From Amycolatopsis nigrescens CSC17Ta-90 (GTDB lineage: Bacteria > Actinomycetota > Actinomycetes > Mycobacteriales > Pseudonocardiaceae), in assembly GCF_000384315.1 (NCBI RefSeq), contig NZ_ARVW01000001.1, positions 1,249,746 to 1,313,745 on the forward strand: DNA of 64,000 nucleotides, read 5' to 3'. A model generated the notes under the pieces. The model did not search any database. It saw only the letters and a program-made list of their open reading frames with translations, and had not been told where the DNA came from. This document shows positions 34,487 through 42,275 of the stretch, one piece after another (position 1 is the stretch's first letter; every line of letters starts with the position of its first letter). The translations under genes and the position numbers were made by a program.

Positions 34487-35106
34487 CACCGACAATGGTC
34501 GCCTTCGTGCCGGCCGCCGCCCTGCTCGTGATCACCCCGGGCCCGGACATGGCGCTGGTCACGAAGAACGCGCTCACCCGGGGGAAACGGGCCGCGCTGG
34601 CCACCGCCCTCGGCATCGAAGCCGGGCTGCTGGTGTGGACCTGCGCGTCGGTGCTGGGCATCGTCGCGGTGCTCCGCTCCTCGGAAGTCGCGTTCACCGT
34701 CCTGAAGCTGGCCGGCGCCGCCTATCTCGTCTACCTGGGGGTGACCGCGTTCCTGTCACTGCGGTCCGCGCCGAGCGAAGCGGAACCCGACGGCCGGTCA
34801 CCGGCGCCGCGGGGTTCCCCGTTCCGTCAGGGACTGCTCAGCAACGTCTTCAACCCCAAGATCGCGATCTTCTTCACCAGCTTCATCCCGCAGTTCGTGG
34901 CTCCCGGGCCTTCCGCCGTGGCGGAGTCGGTGCTGCTGGCGGGCATCTTCATCGTGATGGGCCTGATCTGGCTGGCCTCCTACGCGCTGTTCGCCAGCAC
35001 CGCCAGCGAGTTCCTGCGCCGGCCCAGGATCCACCGGGTGCTCACCGTGGCCACCGGCTGCGTCCTGATCGCCTTCGGGATCGGACTGGCGATCGGCATG
35101 CGCTGA
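34483..35106 (+). CDS. LysE/RhtB family amino acid exporter
   Basis: The 207-residue protein has six hydrophobic segments and the family motif LLVITPGPDMALVTKNAL near the N terminus, then GLLSNVFNPKIAIFFTSF. LysE/RhtB proteins export amino acids and their analogues. Coupled by GTGA to the esterase gene, it is the last gene of the six-gene operon and suggests that the final product is a free amino acid or a small derivative. A terminator-like hairpin follows. Confidence 0.92.
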   Translation: MTPTMVAFVPAAALLVITPGPDMALVTKNALTRGKRAALATALGIEAGLLVWTCASVLGIVAVLRSSEVAFTVLKLAGAAYLVYLGVTAFLSLRSAPSEAEPDGRSPAPRGSPFRQGLLSNVFNPKIAIFFTSFIPQFVAPGPSAVAESVLLAGIFIVMGLIWLASYALFASTASEFLRRPRIHRVLTVATGCVLIAFGIGLAIGMR

Positions 35107-35110
35107 ACGT

Positions 35111-35156
35111 CCCCCACCCCTGCACCAGCGCGAGGCGTCAGGAAGGGGTGTGGGGG
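35111..35156. terminator. Hairpin between LysE exporter and rhodanese genes
   Basis: CCCCCACCCCT (35111-35121) pairs with AGGG and GTGGGGG (35144-35156) through an 11-bp stem with a two-base bulge. It lies between convergent genes and can terminate transcription from both sides, although it lacks a T-run. Confidence 0.5.
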
Positions 35157-35554
35157 ATCAGGCGCGGCATGACCGGCAGGCCGGCCTCCCGCCAGCCGGC
35201 GAACCCGCCGATCACGTCCTTGACGTCGGCCAGCCCGAGCAGGCTCATCACCTGGTCGGCGGCCAGGCTGGAGGTGTAGCCCTCGTTGCAGATCAGCACG
35301 ATCTCGCGGCCGGTGTCGCCGGCGGCCAGTTCCTTGAGCCGCCACGGGCCGCTGACGTCCAGCCGCCACTCCAGCACGTGCCGGGAGACCGCGACCGCGC
35401 CGGGGATCTCCCCGAACCGCAGCCGGTACTCCAGCGGCCGCAGGTCCACCAGCAGCGCGCCGTTCTCCACCGCGCGCACGGCCTCCTCGGGGCGGTACCG
35501 GTGGACGCGTTCCCGCGCCTCGGCCAGCCGCCGCGAGATCACGTCCGCGGTCAC
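35138..35554 (-). CDS. Rhodanese-like sulfurtransferase
   Basis: The 138-residue single rhodanese domain has ALLVDLRPLEYRLRFGEIPG at the front and the active-site loop LICNEGYTSSLAA with the persulfide-carrying cysteine. It ends GFAGWREAGLPV. The GTG start overlaps the stop of the cysteine dioxygenase gene (GTGA). The pair probably handles cysteine-derived sulfur. Confidence 0.88.
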   Translation of the reverse strand: MTADVISRRLAEARERVHRYRPEEAVRAVENGALLVDLRPLEYRLRFGEIPGAVAVSRHVLEWRLDVSGPWRLKELAAGDTGREIVLICNEGYTSSLAADQVMSLLGLADVKDVIGGFAGWREAGLPVMPRLIPHTPS

Positions 35555-36144
35555 TGGTGCGCCGCCCTGGTCCGTGCCGCCGCCGCTTCCAGGTCGCCGG
35601 TATCGGGTTCCGGGTTGTCGCAAGGGATTTCGCGGAGGTGATGCGGCCCCGACGGCAGCCAGCAGTAGAAGTTCATCCTGCTCAGCGGCCGCGAGTAGGC
35701 GTGCACGGTGACCGCCGGCTCGGTGGCGATGTTGACCAGGTTGTGCAGGTACTCGGGGCCGAAGGCGACGCTGTCGCCGGCCCGGTGCGCCCGGGTCCGC
35801 AGCCCGTCACCCCGCAGATCACCGTGGTCCTCGACCAGGTTCCCGCTGGCCACGCTGAACGCGCCGACACTGCCGCCGTGGTCGTGCAGCAGGGTGTCCT
35901 GGCCCAGTTCCCAGCAGATCAGCCAGATTTCGAAATCGTCATCCCGGTGCAGCCGGGTGAAATAGCGTTCGGTGAGATCGAAGCGCACCTGCCCGGACCA
36001 CAGTTCGGGCCTGGCCGCGATCTCCGACACGGTCCGGCGCAAGGCGGCCGGCCGCACGCGCCGGCCCTGCGCCGACGCTTCGAAGTCTTCCGGGCGTGGA
36101 CACAGTCCGGCCCGGGAAAGGTTCAGTGTTCGCAATGTCTGCAC
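35551..36144 (-). CDS. Cysteine dioxygenase family protein
   Basis: A 197-residue cupin of the cysteine dioxygenase type I family. LICWELGQDTLLHDHGGSVG holds the His-x-His iron ligands, and FGPEYLHNLVN holds the third histidine. The enzyme oxidises cysteine to cysteine sulfinate or, for variants, another thiol. The GTG at 36144 follows GGAGGAG. The frame is open to 36207, but without family-like residues. It forms an operon with the rhodanese and faces the radical SAM operon tail to tail. Confidence 0.85.
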   Translation of the reverse strand: MQTLRTLNLSRAGLCPRPEDFEASAQGRRVRPAALRRTVSEIAARPELWSGQVRFDLTERYFTRLHRDDDFEIWLICWELGQDTLLHDHGGSVGAFSVASGNLVEDHGDLRGDGLRTRAHRAGDSVAFGPEYLHNLVNIATEPAVTVHAYSRPLSRMNFYCWLPSGPHHLREIPCDNPEPDTGDLEAAAARTRAAHQ

Positions 36145-36409
36145 GAGACAAGCTCCTCCGCTTGAACCCGCGATGTGGCCGTACGCGAGCAGACGCCCTC
36201 GCCGCACCCCATCGTCGGATCTTCTCGTTCGGGCGGCCCCGCCTCGAATCCGGCGAACTTCGCCGGGCCCGCTGCAAAACCGCCCAAAAGTGGCTCTTTG
36301 TAGTTGTCAAGAGTTGTCAATGATGACCGGAAGCGATCTTGACCGCTCCCCCTCTGATGCTAGCTTAGGTTGCGATATAAGGGAAACGGCCGTTCAAGCG
36401 AGGCGCAGG

Positions 36410-36796
36410 TCACTCGCCGGCGAGGGTGTCCAGCTCTCGGGTGTCGCCGAGATCGGCGAGGATGAACACCCGCACGGCGTGCCCAGTGGTCGGATGAACC
36501 TGGGCGAGGTACGCGTGCACCTGGGCCCCGATCACGTCCTCGACCGCGCCGATGAAGTCCGCCCTGGTCGCCTCGTGCAGCGCCTCGTGATGCCTGATCA
36601 CGGCCTCGCGCTGACCCCGCGCGCTGAGCACGCTGTCCGCCGCGGTGAGGCTGTCGATGGACAGCACGACCAGGCTGACCGGCTCGTCCTCGCTCACCGA
36701 CACCTTGACGTTGCTCGGCCCACGGCCGTAGAAGGACCGCTCGAGCTGAGTGATCCGCTCCGCGACCGCGTTCCGCTGCGCACGCGTGACCTGCAT
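36410..36796 (-). CDS. DUF2294 (MpsC-like) family protein
   Basis: The 128-residue protein contains SFYGRGPSNVKVSVSEDEPV and a Ser/Asp-rich middle, then RREALHEATRADFIGAVE-like helices and a final VFILADL. This is the plan of DUF2294 proteins (MpsC family). Their role is unsettled; the staphylococcal namesake is tied to cation or bicarbonate uptake. It starts five bases after the MarR stop and is cotranscribed with it. Confidence 0.75.
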   Translation of the reverse strand: MQVTRAQRNAVAERITQLERSFYGRGPSNVKVSVSEDEPVSLVVLSIDSLTAADSVLSARGQREAVIRHHEALHEATRADFIGAVEDVIGAQVHAYLAQVHPTTGHAVRVFILADLGDTRELDTLAGE

Positions 36797-36800
36797 CTGA

Positions 36801-37271
36801 CTACCCCCGACCGGCGTTGGCCGTCTCCGGAAAGGTCAGCGTAGCGAGGGCAGCGACCAAAGGCGCGAGTTCGGGTAGTTCACCGGCCTGTCGCAGCGCC
36901 TCGTCCAGCGCCTCCTGGTGCGCCGGCCGCGCCGAGCCGAACAGCTCCCGGCCCGCCGCGGTCACCTCGGTGTAGATGCCGCGCCGGTCGGTGGGACACA
37001 GGTAGCGCTGCAGCAGGCCGCGGTCCTCCAGCCGGTTGACCAGCCGCGTGGTGGCCGACTGGCTGAGCACCACGGCGTTGGCCAGCTGGTTCATCCGCAG
37101 GTGGAAGCCGTCCTGCCGGGTCAGCACTTCGAGCACGCTGTACTCGCTGACGGACAGCCCGTGCTCCTTCTGCAGGACGCGCTCCAGCCTGTCCTCCACC
37201 CTGGCGTGCAGCGCGGCAAGGGTGCGCCAGCCCTGGGCGCGGGCCTCGATGGCGTCGTCGGCCAGTGACAC
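36801..37271 (-). CDS. MarR family transcriptional regulator
   Basis: A 156-residue winged helix-turn-helix protein. LSVSEYSVLEVLTRQDGFHL, NQLANAVVLSQSATTRLVNR (recognition helix) and RYLCPTDRRGIYTEVT (wing) are the MarR landmarks. The GTG start is divergent from an SDR/aldo-keto reductase pair, with an inverted repeat in the gap, so it likely represses those reductases in response to a small molecule. Confidence 0.9.
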   Translation of the reverse strand: MSLADDAIEARAQGWRTLAALHARVEDRLERVLQKEHGLSVSEYSVLEVLTRQDGFHLRMNQLANAVVLSQSATTRLVNRLEDRGLLQRYLCPTDRRGIYTEVTAAGRELFGSARPAHQEALDEALRQAGELPELAPLVAALATLTFPETANAGRG

Positions 37272-37344
37272 GGTTCACCTCTCAGTGCCAGCGCTTGCCA
37301 GCCTTCATTGCATGCGGCAGTATCGGGCGTTGTCAATATACGGC

Positions 37345-37379
37345 GTGTGCAACTATCGCGGAAGCCGCTAGTTGTGCAC
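37345..37379. promoter_or_regulatory. Inverted repeat between MarR and SDR genes
   Basis: GTGTGCAACTA (37345-37355) faces TAGTTGTGCAC (37369-37379). The inner six bases CAACTA/TAGTTG and the outer GTG/CAC are perfectly inverted around a 13-bp centre. It lies midway in the 223-bp divergent gap and is a candidate MarR operator. Confidence 0.45.
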
Positions 37380-37494
37380 GCTCGCTACCTAGCCTAGCCG
37401 TGTTCTCCGGGTTCCACGCCCGTGTGCTCCGGTTTGCCGGACCGCCGCGGCCGTCCCACCCTGAACCCTGACGATCGAAGGAGCAACTCACGCG

Positions 37495-38286
37495 ATGAAG
37501 ATCGACCTGACCGGCCGGACCGCACTGGTCACCGGTTCCACCTCCGGGATCGGCTACGCGACGGCCGAGGCGCTGGCCGCCGCCGGCGCCGATGTGGTGG
37601 TCAACGGCCGCGGCGAGCAGCGGCTGGCCGACACCGTGGCCGCGCTGCGGGAGGGCACCGGCGGCGCGATCCGCGGGGTGGCCGCGGACGTCGGCACCGC
37701 CGCCGGCGCGGCCGCGCTGATCGCCGAAGTGTCCGATGTGGACATCCTGGTGAACAACGCCGGGATCTTCGCCGCCACCCCCGTGTTCGAGATCCAGGAC
37801 GAGGAATGGCAGCGTTTCTTCGACGTCAACGTGCTCTCCGGGATCCGGCTCGCCCGGCACTACGCGCCGCGGATGACCGAGCGCGGCTGGGGCCGGGTGA
37901 TCTTCGTCAGCAGCGAGTCCTCGGTGCAGACCCCCACCGAGATGGTGCACTACGGTGTCACCAAGACGGCACAGCTCGCGGTCTCCCGCGGCATGGCGCA
38001 GGCGTTGGCCGGCACCGGGGTCACGGTGAACAGCGTGCTGCCGGGGCCGACGCTGACCCCCGGGGTGCGGGAGTTCATCGCCGACCGGGTCGGCCCGGAC
38101 GTACCGTTCGAAGAGGCGGAACGCCGGTTCATCGCCGAGGAACGGCCCACTTCGCTGCTGGGCAGGCTGATCCGGCCCTCCGAGATCGCGAACTTCATCA
38201 CCTATCTCGCCTCGGAGCACTCCTCCGCCACCACCGGTGGCGCGCTGCGGGCCGACGGCGGCGTGGCGAACACCATCATTCCCTGA
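37495..38286 (+). CDS. Short-chain dehydrogenase/reductase
   Basis: A 263-residue classical SDR. TALVTGSTSGIGYATAEAL is the TGxxxGxG cofactor motif, DILVNNAGIF the NNAG motif, and the catalytic Ser-Tyr-Lys lies in VSSESS...HYGVTKTA (YxxxK). The C-terminal ALRADGGVANTII is typical. GAAGGAG precedes the ATG. It is followed 21 bases later by an aldo-keto reductase and is probably controlled by the divergent MarR. Confidence 0.92.
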   Translation: MKIDLTGRTALVTGSTSGIGYATAEALAAAGADVVVNGRGEQRLADTVAALREGTGGAIRGVAADVGTAAGAAALIAEVSDVDILVNNAGIFAATPVFEIQDEEWQRFFDVNVLSGIRLARHYAPRMTERGWGRVIFVSSESSVQTPTEMVHYGVTKTAQLAVSRGMAQALAGTGVTVNSVLPGPTLTPGVREFIADRVGPDVPFEEAERRFIAEERPTSLLGRLIRPSEIANFITYLASEHSSATTGGALRADGGVANTIIP

Positions 38287-38307
38287 TCGCGAAAGGACAT
38301 TCGACAA

Positions 38308-39141
38308 ATGACCGGGATTCCCGAAGTCACCCTGAACAACGGCGTGCGGATGCCGCAGCTCGGGTTCGGCGTCTTCCAGGTGCCGAACGAAGAGACCACC
38401 GCAGCGGTCACCTCCGCACTGGAGGCCGGCTACCGCAGCATCGACACCGCGGCCGTCTACGGCAACGAGGCCGGGGTCGGCAAGGCGCTCGCGCAGTCCG
38501 GCATCCCGCGTGACGAGCTGTTCGTCACCACCAAGCTGTGGAACGGCGAACAGGGCTACGACAGGACCCTGCGAGCCTTCGACGCCAGCCTGGAGAAGCT
38601 CGGGCTGGACCACGTCGACCTGTACCTGATCCACTGGCCGACCCCCGAACGCGACCTCTACCTGGAAACCTGGCAGGCGTTCGAGAAGCTTGCCGCCGAC
38701 GGTCGGGTCCGCGCGATCGGCGTGTCCAACTTCCAGCCGGCCCACCTGCGCAAGGTGATCGACTCCTCGGGCACCGTGCCCGCGGTCAACCAGATCGAGC
38801 TGCACCCGTTTCTCCAGCAGGCCGAGGTGCGCGCGTTCGACGCCGGGCACAAGATCGTCACCGAGGCGTGGAGTCCGCTGGCCAAGGGCGGCGAGTTGCT
38901 CAGCCACCCGACCGTCCGCGAACTGGCCGAGCAGCACGGCCGCACCCCGGCGCAGGTGGTGCTGCGCTGGCATCTCCAGCTCGGCAACGTGATCATCCCC
39001 AAGTCGGTCACCCCGGCCAGAATCCGGGAGAACCTGGCGCTGTTCGACTTCGAGCTGGCCGAGGCGGACCTGGCCAGGCTGGCCGAGCTGGAGAACGGGC
39101 AGCGCACCGGCCCCGATCCGGACACCTTCAACGCGGCCTGA
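38308..39141 (+). CDS. Aldo/keto reductase
   Basis: The 277-residue TIM-barrel reductase matches the 2,5-diketo-D-gluconate reductase-like group. It has YRSIDTAAVYGNEAGVGKAL with catalytic Asp and Tyr, TTKLW with the lysine, and VDLYLIHWP with the histidine. IIPKSVTPARIRENLALFDF binds NADPH. It likely reduces aldehydes or dicarbonyls together with the adjacent SDR. GAAAGGA precedes the ATG. Confidence 0.93.
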   Translation: MTGIPEVTLNNGVRMPQLGFGVFQVPNEETTAAVTSALEAGYRSIDTAAVYGNEAGVGKALAQSGIPRDELFVTTKLWNGEQGYDRTLRAFDASLEKLGLDHVDLYLIHWPTPERDLYLETWQAFEKLAADGRVRAIGVSNFQPAHLRKVIDSSGTVPAVNQIELHPFLQQAEVRAFDAGHKIVTEAWSPLAKGGELLSHPTVRELAEQHGRTPAQVVLRWHLQLGNVIIPKSVTPARIRENLALFDFELAEADLARLAELENGQRTGPDPDTFNAA

Positions 39142-39156
39142 GCCGAAGGCGGGCGG

Positions 39157-40045
39157 TCAGCCCCGCGACATACCGGCGACGTAGATGTCCCCGTCGGCGA
39201 CCGAGACGTCCCGGTCGCTGGCCGCGCCGGTGGCCAGGATCCTCGCCGGGTCGCGGAAGCCGGTGATCACCTCGACCCGCTGCACGGGCTTCGGGGTGCG
39301 GATCACGGTTTCCGCGCGCCAGTCCCGGCCCTGGCCCGATCGGCTCGATCTCCCGCAGCCGCAGGCCGGTGGCCACCTGCTCGGCCCGCCAGCTCCGCCC
39401 GTCCCACACCGACACGAAGTCGCGCGGAGTACCGGCCGCGTCGAACTGGAACCAGGTGACGAACGGCTTCCCGCCAGGCAGCGTGCCCACCTGGAGGGTC
39501 GGCGCGGGCATCCGATCCGAGCGCGAACTCCTCGCCGGTCAGCTGCACGGAGTTCCGCCAGGTCCGGCCGTTGTCCTTGGACAGGATGTACTTCAGCGGG
39601 CGGAAGTCGGTGGCCGCGCCGTTTCGGTCCAGGTGCAGTCCAGCGAATGGGCCAGCGGTGCGCGGCTGACCACAGTCCGACTGTTGTGCATACCGCGGAA
39701 GACGAGCCGGTGCCCGTCCGCGGCCAGCACCAGGGTCGGGTAGTTGTGCGGGTCCGACTCACCGCCGGCCACCTTCCGCGGCTCGCTCCAGGTCCGCCTG
39801 CCGTGGTGGTAGCCCTGCACGTAACTGTCCGCGGCCTGGCCGGACCACGAGATGAAGGTGGTGTCGGCGGCCGGATCGTAGACACCGCCCGCCATCGGAC
39901 GCCGGTCGGTGCGGGACGCGACCGAGGTGGCCGGGGTCAGCACCGAGAACCCGGCCGCCGTCTCCGCGCTCGCGGCGGCCGGCACAACGGGGCTGAGCAG
40001 GGCCAGCGCGAGGAGCGGAACAGTGTCAACGATGTTCAGATACAT
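39157..40045 (-). pseudogene. Frameshifted secreted BNR-repeat protein
   Basis: Reading from 40045, a signal peptide (VPLLALALLSPVVPAAASA) and BNR_4-like repeats (GGVYDPAADTTFISWSG, DPHNYPTLVLAADGHRLVF) run to about 39608. The sequence then continues in another frame (FRPLKYILSKDNGRTWRNSV), shifts again near 39510 (LQVGTLPGGKPFVTWFQFD) and a third time near 39340 (DWRAETVIRTPKP... VADGDIYVAGMSRG stop). Three shifts in under 900 bases indicate a decayed gene, unless they are sequencing errors in GC-rich DNA. An intact copy would be an extracellular beta-propeller, possibly a glycoside-binding or lyase protein. Confidence 0.75.
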
Positions 40046-40776
40046 GAACGTCGGGAGTGGCTCACCGGCTCGAGGCAGTACACCCGGTACGCGGCCCCGA
40101 TCACCGGCTGGGCGACGTTGCGGACCCGCACCCCGCCCGGCGTGACGCCCTGTTCGCAGCCGAAGTGCGCGTGCCCGTGCAGCGCCAGGTCCGCGTCGGC
40201 CTGGTCGATCGCCTCACCGAGCAGATAGGAGCCCAGGAACGGGTAGATCTCCGGCGGCTCGCCCCGCAGCGTGTCCGGCACCGGGGCGTAGTGGGTCAGC
40301 GCCACGATCGCGTCGGCGTCCAAACCGGACAGTGCTTCGGCGAGCCTGGCGGAGACGTCGGCGGTGTGCTCGACGAAGTCCTTCATCACGCGCTCGCCGA
40401 ACGCACTGGCGCATTTCCCGGCGAACCCGCCGCCGAAGCCCTTCACCCCCGCGACGCCGAGCCGGTGCCCGCCGACCTCCAACGTGGTGGCTTCGCCTTC
40501 CAGCACCCGGATCCCACCGGCTTCGAGCATGCCGGTGATCTCCCCCGCCGCGTCCGAGTGGTAGTCGTGGTTGCCGAGCACGGCGAGCACCGGGACGTCC
40601 AGCGCGGCGAACTCGTCGACCACCACCTCGGCTTCGGCCACGCTCCCGTGCCGGGTCAGGTCCCCGGCCAGCAGCAGCACGTCCGCCTGCGCACCGAGCC
40701 AGTCCAGGGCGGGCCGGAGCAGGCCCCGCGCGTCCGCACCGAGATGGATGTCCCCGACCGCAGCGATCCTGATCAC
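40036..40776 (-). CDS. Metallophosphoesterase
   Basis: A 246-residue calcineurin-like phosphoesterase with ordered metal-binding motifs: GDIHLG, LLLAGDLTRHG, VLGNHDYHSD, LTHYAPV and LALHGHAHFG. It should hydrolyse a phosphodiester or phosphomonoester with two metal ions. The GTG start overlaps the stop of the upstream BON-like gene (GTGA), so the two are coupled. Confidence 0.92.
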   Translation of the reverse strand: MIRIAAVGDIHLGADARGLLRPALDWLGAQADVLLLAGDLTRHGSVAEAEVVVDEFAALDVPVLAVLGNHDYHSDAAGEITGMLEAGGIRVLEGEATTLEVGGHRLGVAGVKGFGGGFAGKCASAFGERVMKDFVEHTADVSARLAEALSGLDADAIVALTHYAPVPDTLRGEPPEIYPFLGSYLLGEAIDQADADLALHGHAHFGCEQGVTPGGVRVRNVAQPVIGAAYRVYCLEPVSHSRRSCI

Positions 40777-41033
40777 CGGAGCTCCTCCCGGCCGGCCGGC
40801 GCCTCCGCCGACATCACCCGCACGTCGTTGCGCACCAGCAGATCCGGCGCGAGCTCGTGCAGCACCTCGGCCAGCGCCGCCCGCCGCCCCTCGGTCGCCA
40901 CCTCACCGCACAGGTGCACCTGCCGGCCCCGCACGAACACCCGGATTCCGAGCTCGACCGTGCGGGCGTCCTCGGCCAGCGCCCGTCGGAGCTCGGCCGC
41001 CCGGTACTGGGGTACGTCGTGCTGTCCGGTCAT
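40773..41033 (-). CDS. Small BON-domain-like protein
   Basis: The 86-residue protein has the alternating pattern of a BON domain (ELRRALAEDARTVELGIRVF, then VRGRQVHLCGEVATEGRRAAL, then VRNDVRV). BON domains bind membranes or larger partners, and function here is unknown. It has a GAGGAGGGTGAGGAC leader, follows the nucleotidyltransferase gene by 27 bases and overlaps the metallophosphoesterase gene, so it is part of a three-gene operon. Confidence 0.65.
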   Translation of the reverse strand: MTGQHDVPQYRAAELRRALAEDARTVELGIRVFVRGRQVHLCGEVATEGRRAALAEVLHELAPDLLVRNDVRVMSAEAPAGREELR

Positions 41034-41060
41034 GTCCTCACCCTCCTCACGAGACGTTCC

Positions 41061-41630
41061 CTACTCGTCGATCACCCCGAGCTCGTCGAGCAGGCCGAGA
41101 AAAGCCCTGGCGTAAGGCGACTCCGCGGTCTGCGCGCGGACCTGGGCCCAGTCCACCTGCTCCCGCAGCTGCTTGGCGATGGCCAGCATCGGGGTGAAGT
41201 CGCAGCGGTGCGCGTCGAACACCAGCAGCTTGTCCACCAGCAGGTCGGTGCCGGTGACCACCGGCGCCACCGCCGGACCGACCCGGAGCTGCTCGGCCCG
41301 GTCCAGCAGCGCGTCGGTGACCGGCCGGTGGTTCGGCCGGAAGATCAGGTCGACCAGGACGTCTCCGTCGTACACCTTCGTCAGCCAGTCCTCCGGCGGT
41401 TCCACCGGCGTCATCCCGGCGCCGACCAGCGCGCCGGCGGCCGCGACCACATCGGACTCCTTCAGCAGCACGTCCACGTCGTGCTCGGACGGCGGCCCGC
41501 CCCTGGCGTACACCGCCCAGCCGCCGGCCAGCGCGAACCGGATACCGCCGTGGTGCAGCGTGTTGACCACCTGGACCACGGTGGGCAGCATGTCCCCGGC
41601 CGAAGGCTGCACGTCCTGTCCGTCGATCAC
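41061..41630 (-). CDS. Nucleotidyltransferase family protein
   Basis: The 189-residue protein shows GGIRFALAGGWAVYARGG and SEHDVDVLL, the G(G/W)..DxD pattern of the polymerase-beta-like nucleotidyltransferase superfamily (AbiEii/MNT-like), and then VLVDLIFRP. Members transfer NMP groups to small molecules or proteins; resistance and toxin-antitoxin roles exist in the superfamily but are not demonstrable here. GGGAG fits a GTG at 41630 better than the upstream GTG at 41636. Confidence 0.75.
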   Translation of the reverse strand: MIDGQDVQPSAGDMLPTVVQVVNTLHHGGIRFALAGGWAVYARGGPPSEHDVDVLLKESDVVAAAGALVGAGMTPVEPPEDWLTKVYDGDVLVDLIFRPNHRPVTDALLDRAEQLRVGPAVAPVVTGTDLLVDKLLVFDAHRCDFTPMLAIAKQLREQVDWAQVRAQTAESPYARAFLGLLDELGVIDE

Positions 41631-41790
41631 GGCCACTCCCTGCCCGAAGGTGCGTCGACTGCGTGTTCGTCGGGTACCCGCCCTCCCGCACCCGAACCCT
41701 CCGAACGCGACGTCCGGATCCCGCCGGTGCCGCGCGCGGCGGCGGGGTTGACTCGTGCCGGAACGGACGTCACCCGGGGAGGGAACGAAG

Positions 41791-42213
41791 TTGAGTCAGG
41801 AAGCCGTGGCCGTGCTGGAGAAGTTCTACGTCGCCGAACGGAGGTATGTGGCCGCGGGCGGCAGCGGCAAGGCCGACTTCGGCGAGGTCGCCCAGTACCT
41901 AGACCCCGGCATCGTGCTGTACTCCGCGCCCGGCCTGCCCTACGGCGGGACCTGGCGCGGCCACGACGGGATGGAGCGGTTCCTCGGCGCGATGAGCGAC
42001 GCGTGGGAGTCGATGGAGTTCCTGGAGCAGCGTCAGGTCGTCGACGACGGGCAGGTCGCGATGTTCCTCCGGGTGCGCTTCTGCGCCCGCGGCAGCGGCC
42101 GGGAGCTGGAGACCACGCTCCTGCAGCTGAACACCGTGCGGGACGGGCTCGTCACCGAGTTCCGGCCGTACTACTTCGATCCCGCCGCCGTCACCGAGGT
42201 GCTCTCCGCCTGA
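41791..42213 (+). CDS. SnoaL/NTF2-like protein
   Basis: This 140-residue cone-shaped alpha+beta-barrel protein matches the nuclear transport factor 2/SnoaL-like superfamily: VLEKFYVAERRYVAAGG, YLDPGIVLYSAPGLPYGGTW, GHDGMERFLGAM and FRPYYFDPAAVTEVL. It is a small-molecule binder or isomerase of unknown specificity. The TTG at 41791 is chosen because GGGGAGGG lies 8 bases upstream; a GTG at 41755 is the alternative. Confidence 0.8.
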   Translation: MSQEAVAVLEKFYVAERRYVAAGGSGKADFGEVAQYLDPGIVLYSAPGLPYGGTWRGHDGMERFLGAMSDAWESMEFLEQRQVVDDGQVAMFLRVRFCARGSGRELETTLLQLNTVRDGLVTEFRPYYFDPAAVTEVLSA

Positions 42214-42231
42214 CCGACCTCGTGCGTGCGG

Positions 42232-42275
42232 TCGTGAGTGAAAAGTGTTGCCCCAGGAACACTTTTCACTCACGA
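42232..42275. terminator. Perfect 18-bp hairpin between convergent genes
   Basis: TCGTGAGTGAAAAGTGTT (42232-42249) and its exact inverted complement (42258-42275) enclose the loop GCCCCAGG. It lies between the SnoaL-like gene and the convergent surface-protein gene and contains the latter's stop codon. A closely related sequence occurs at 49136. It can act as a bidirectional terminator. Confidence 0.75.
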
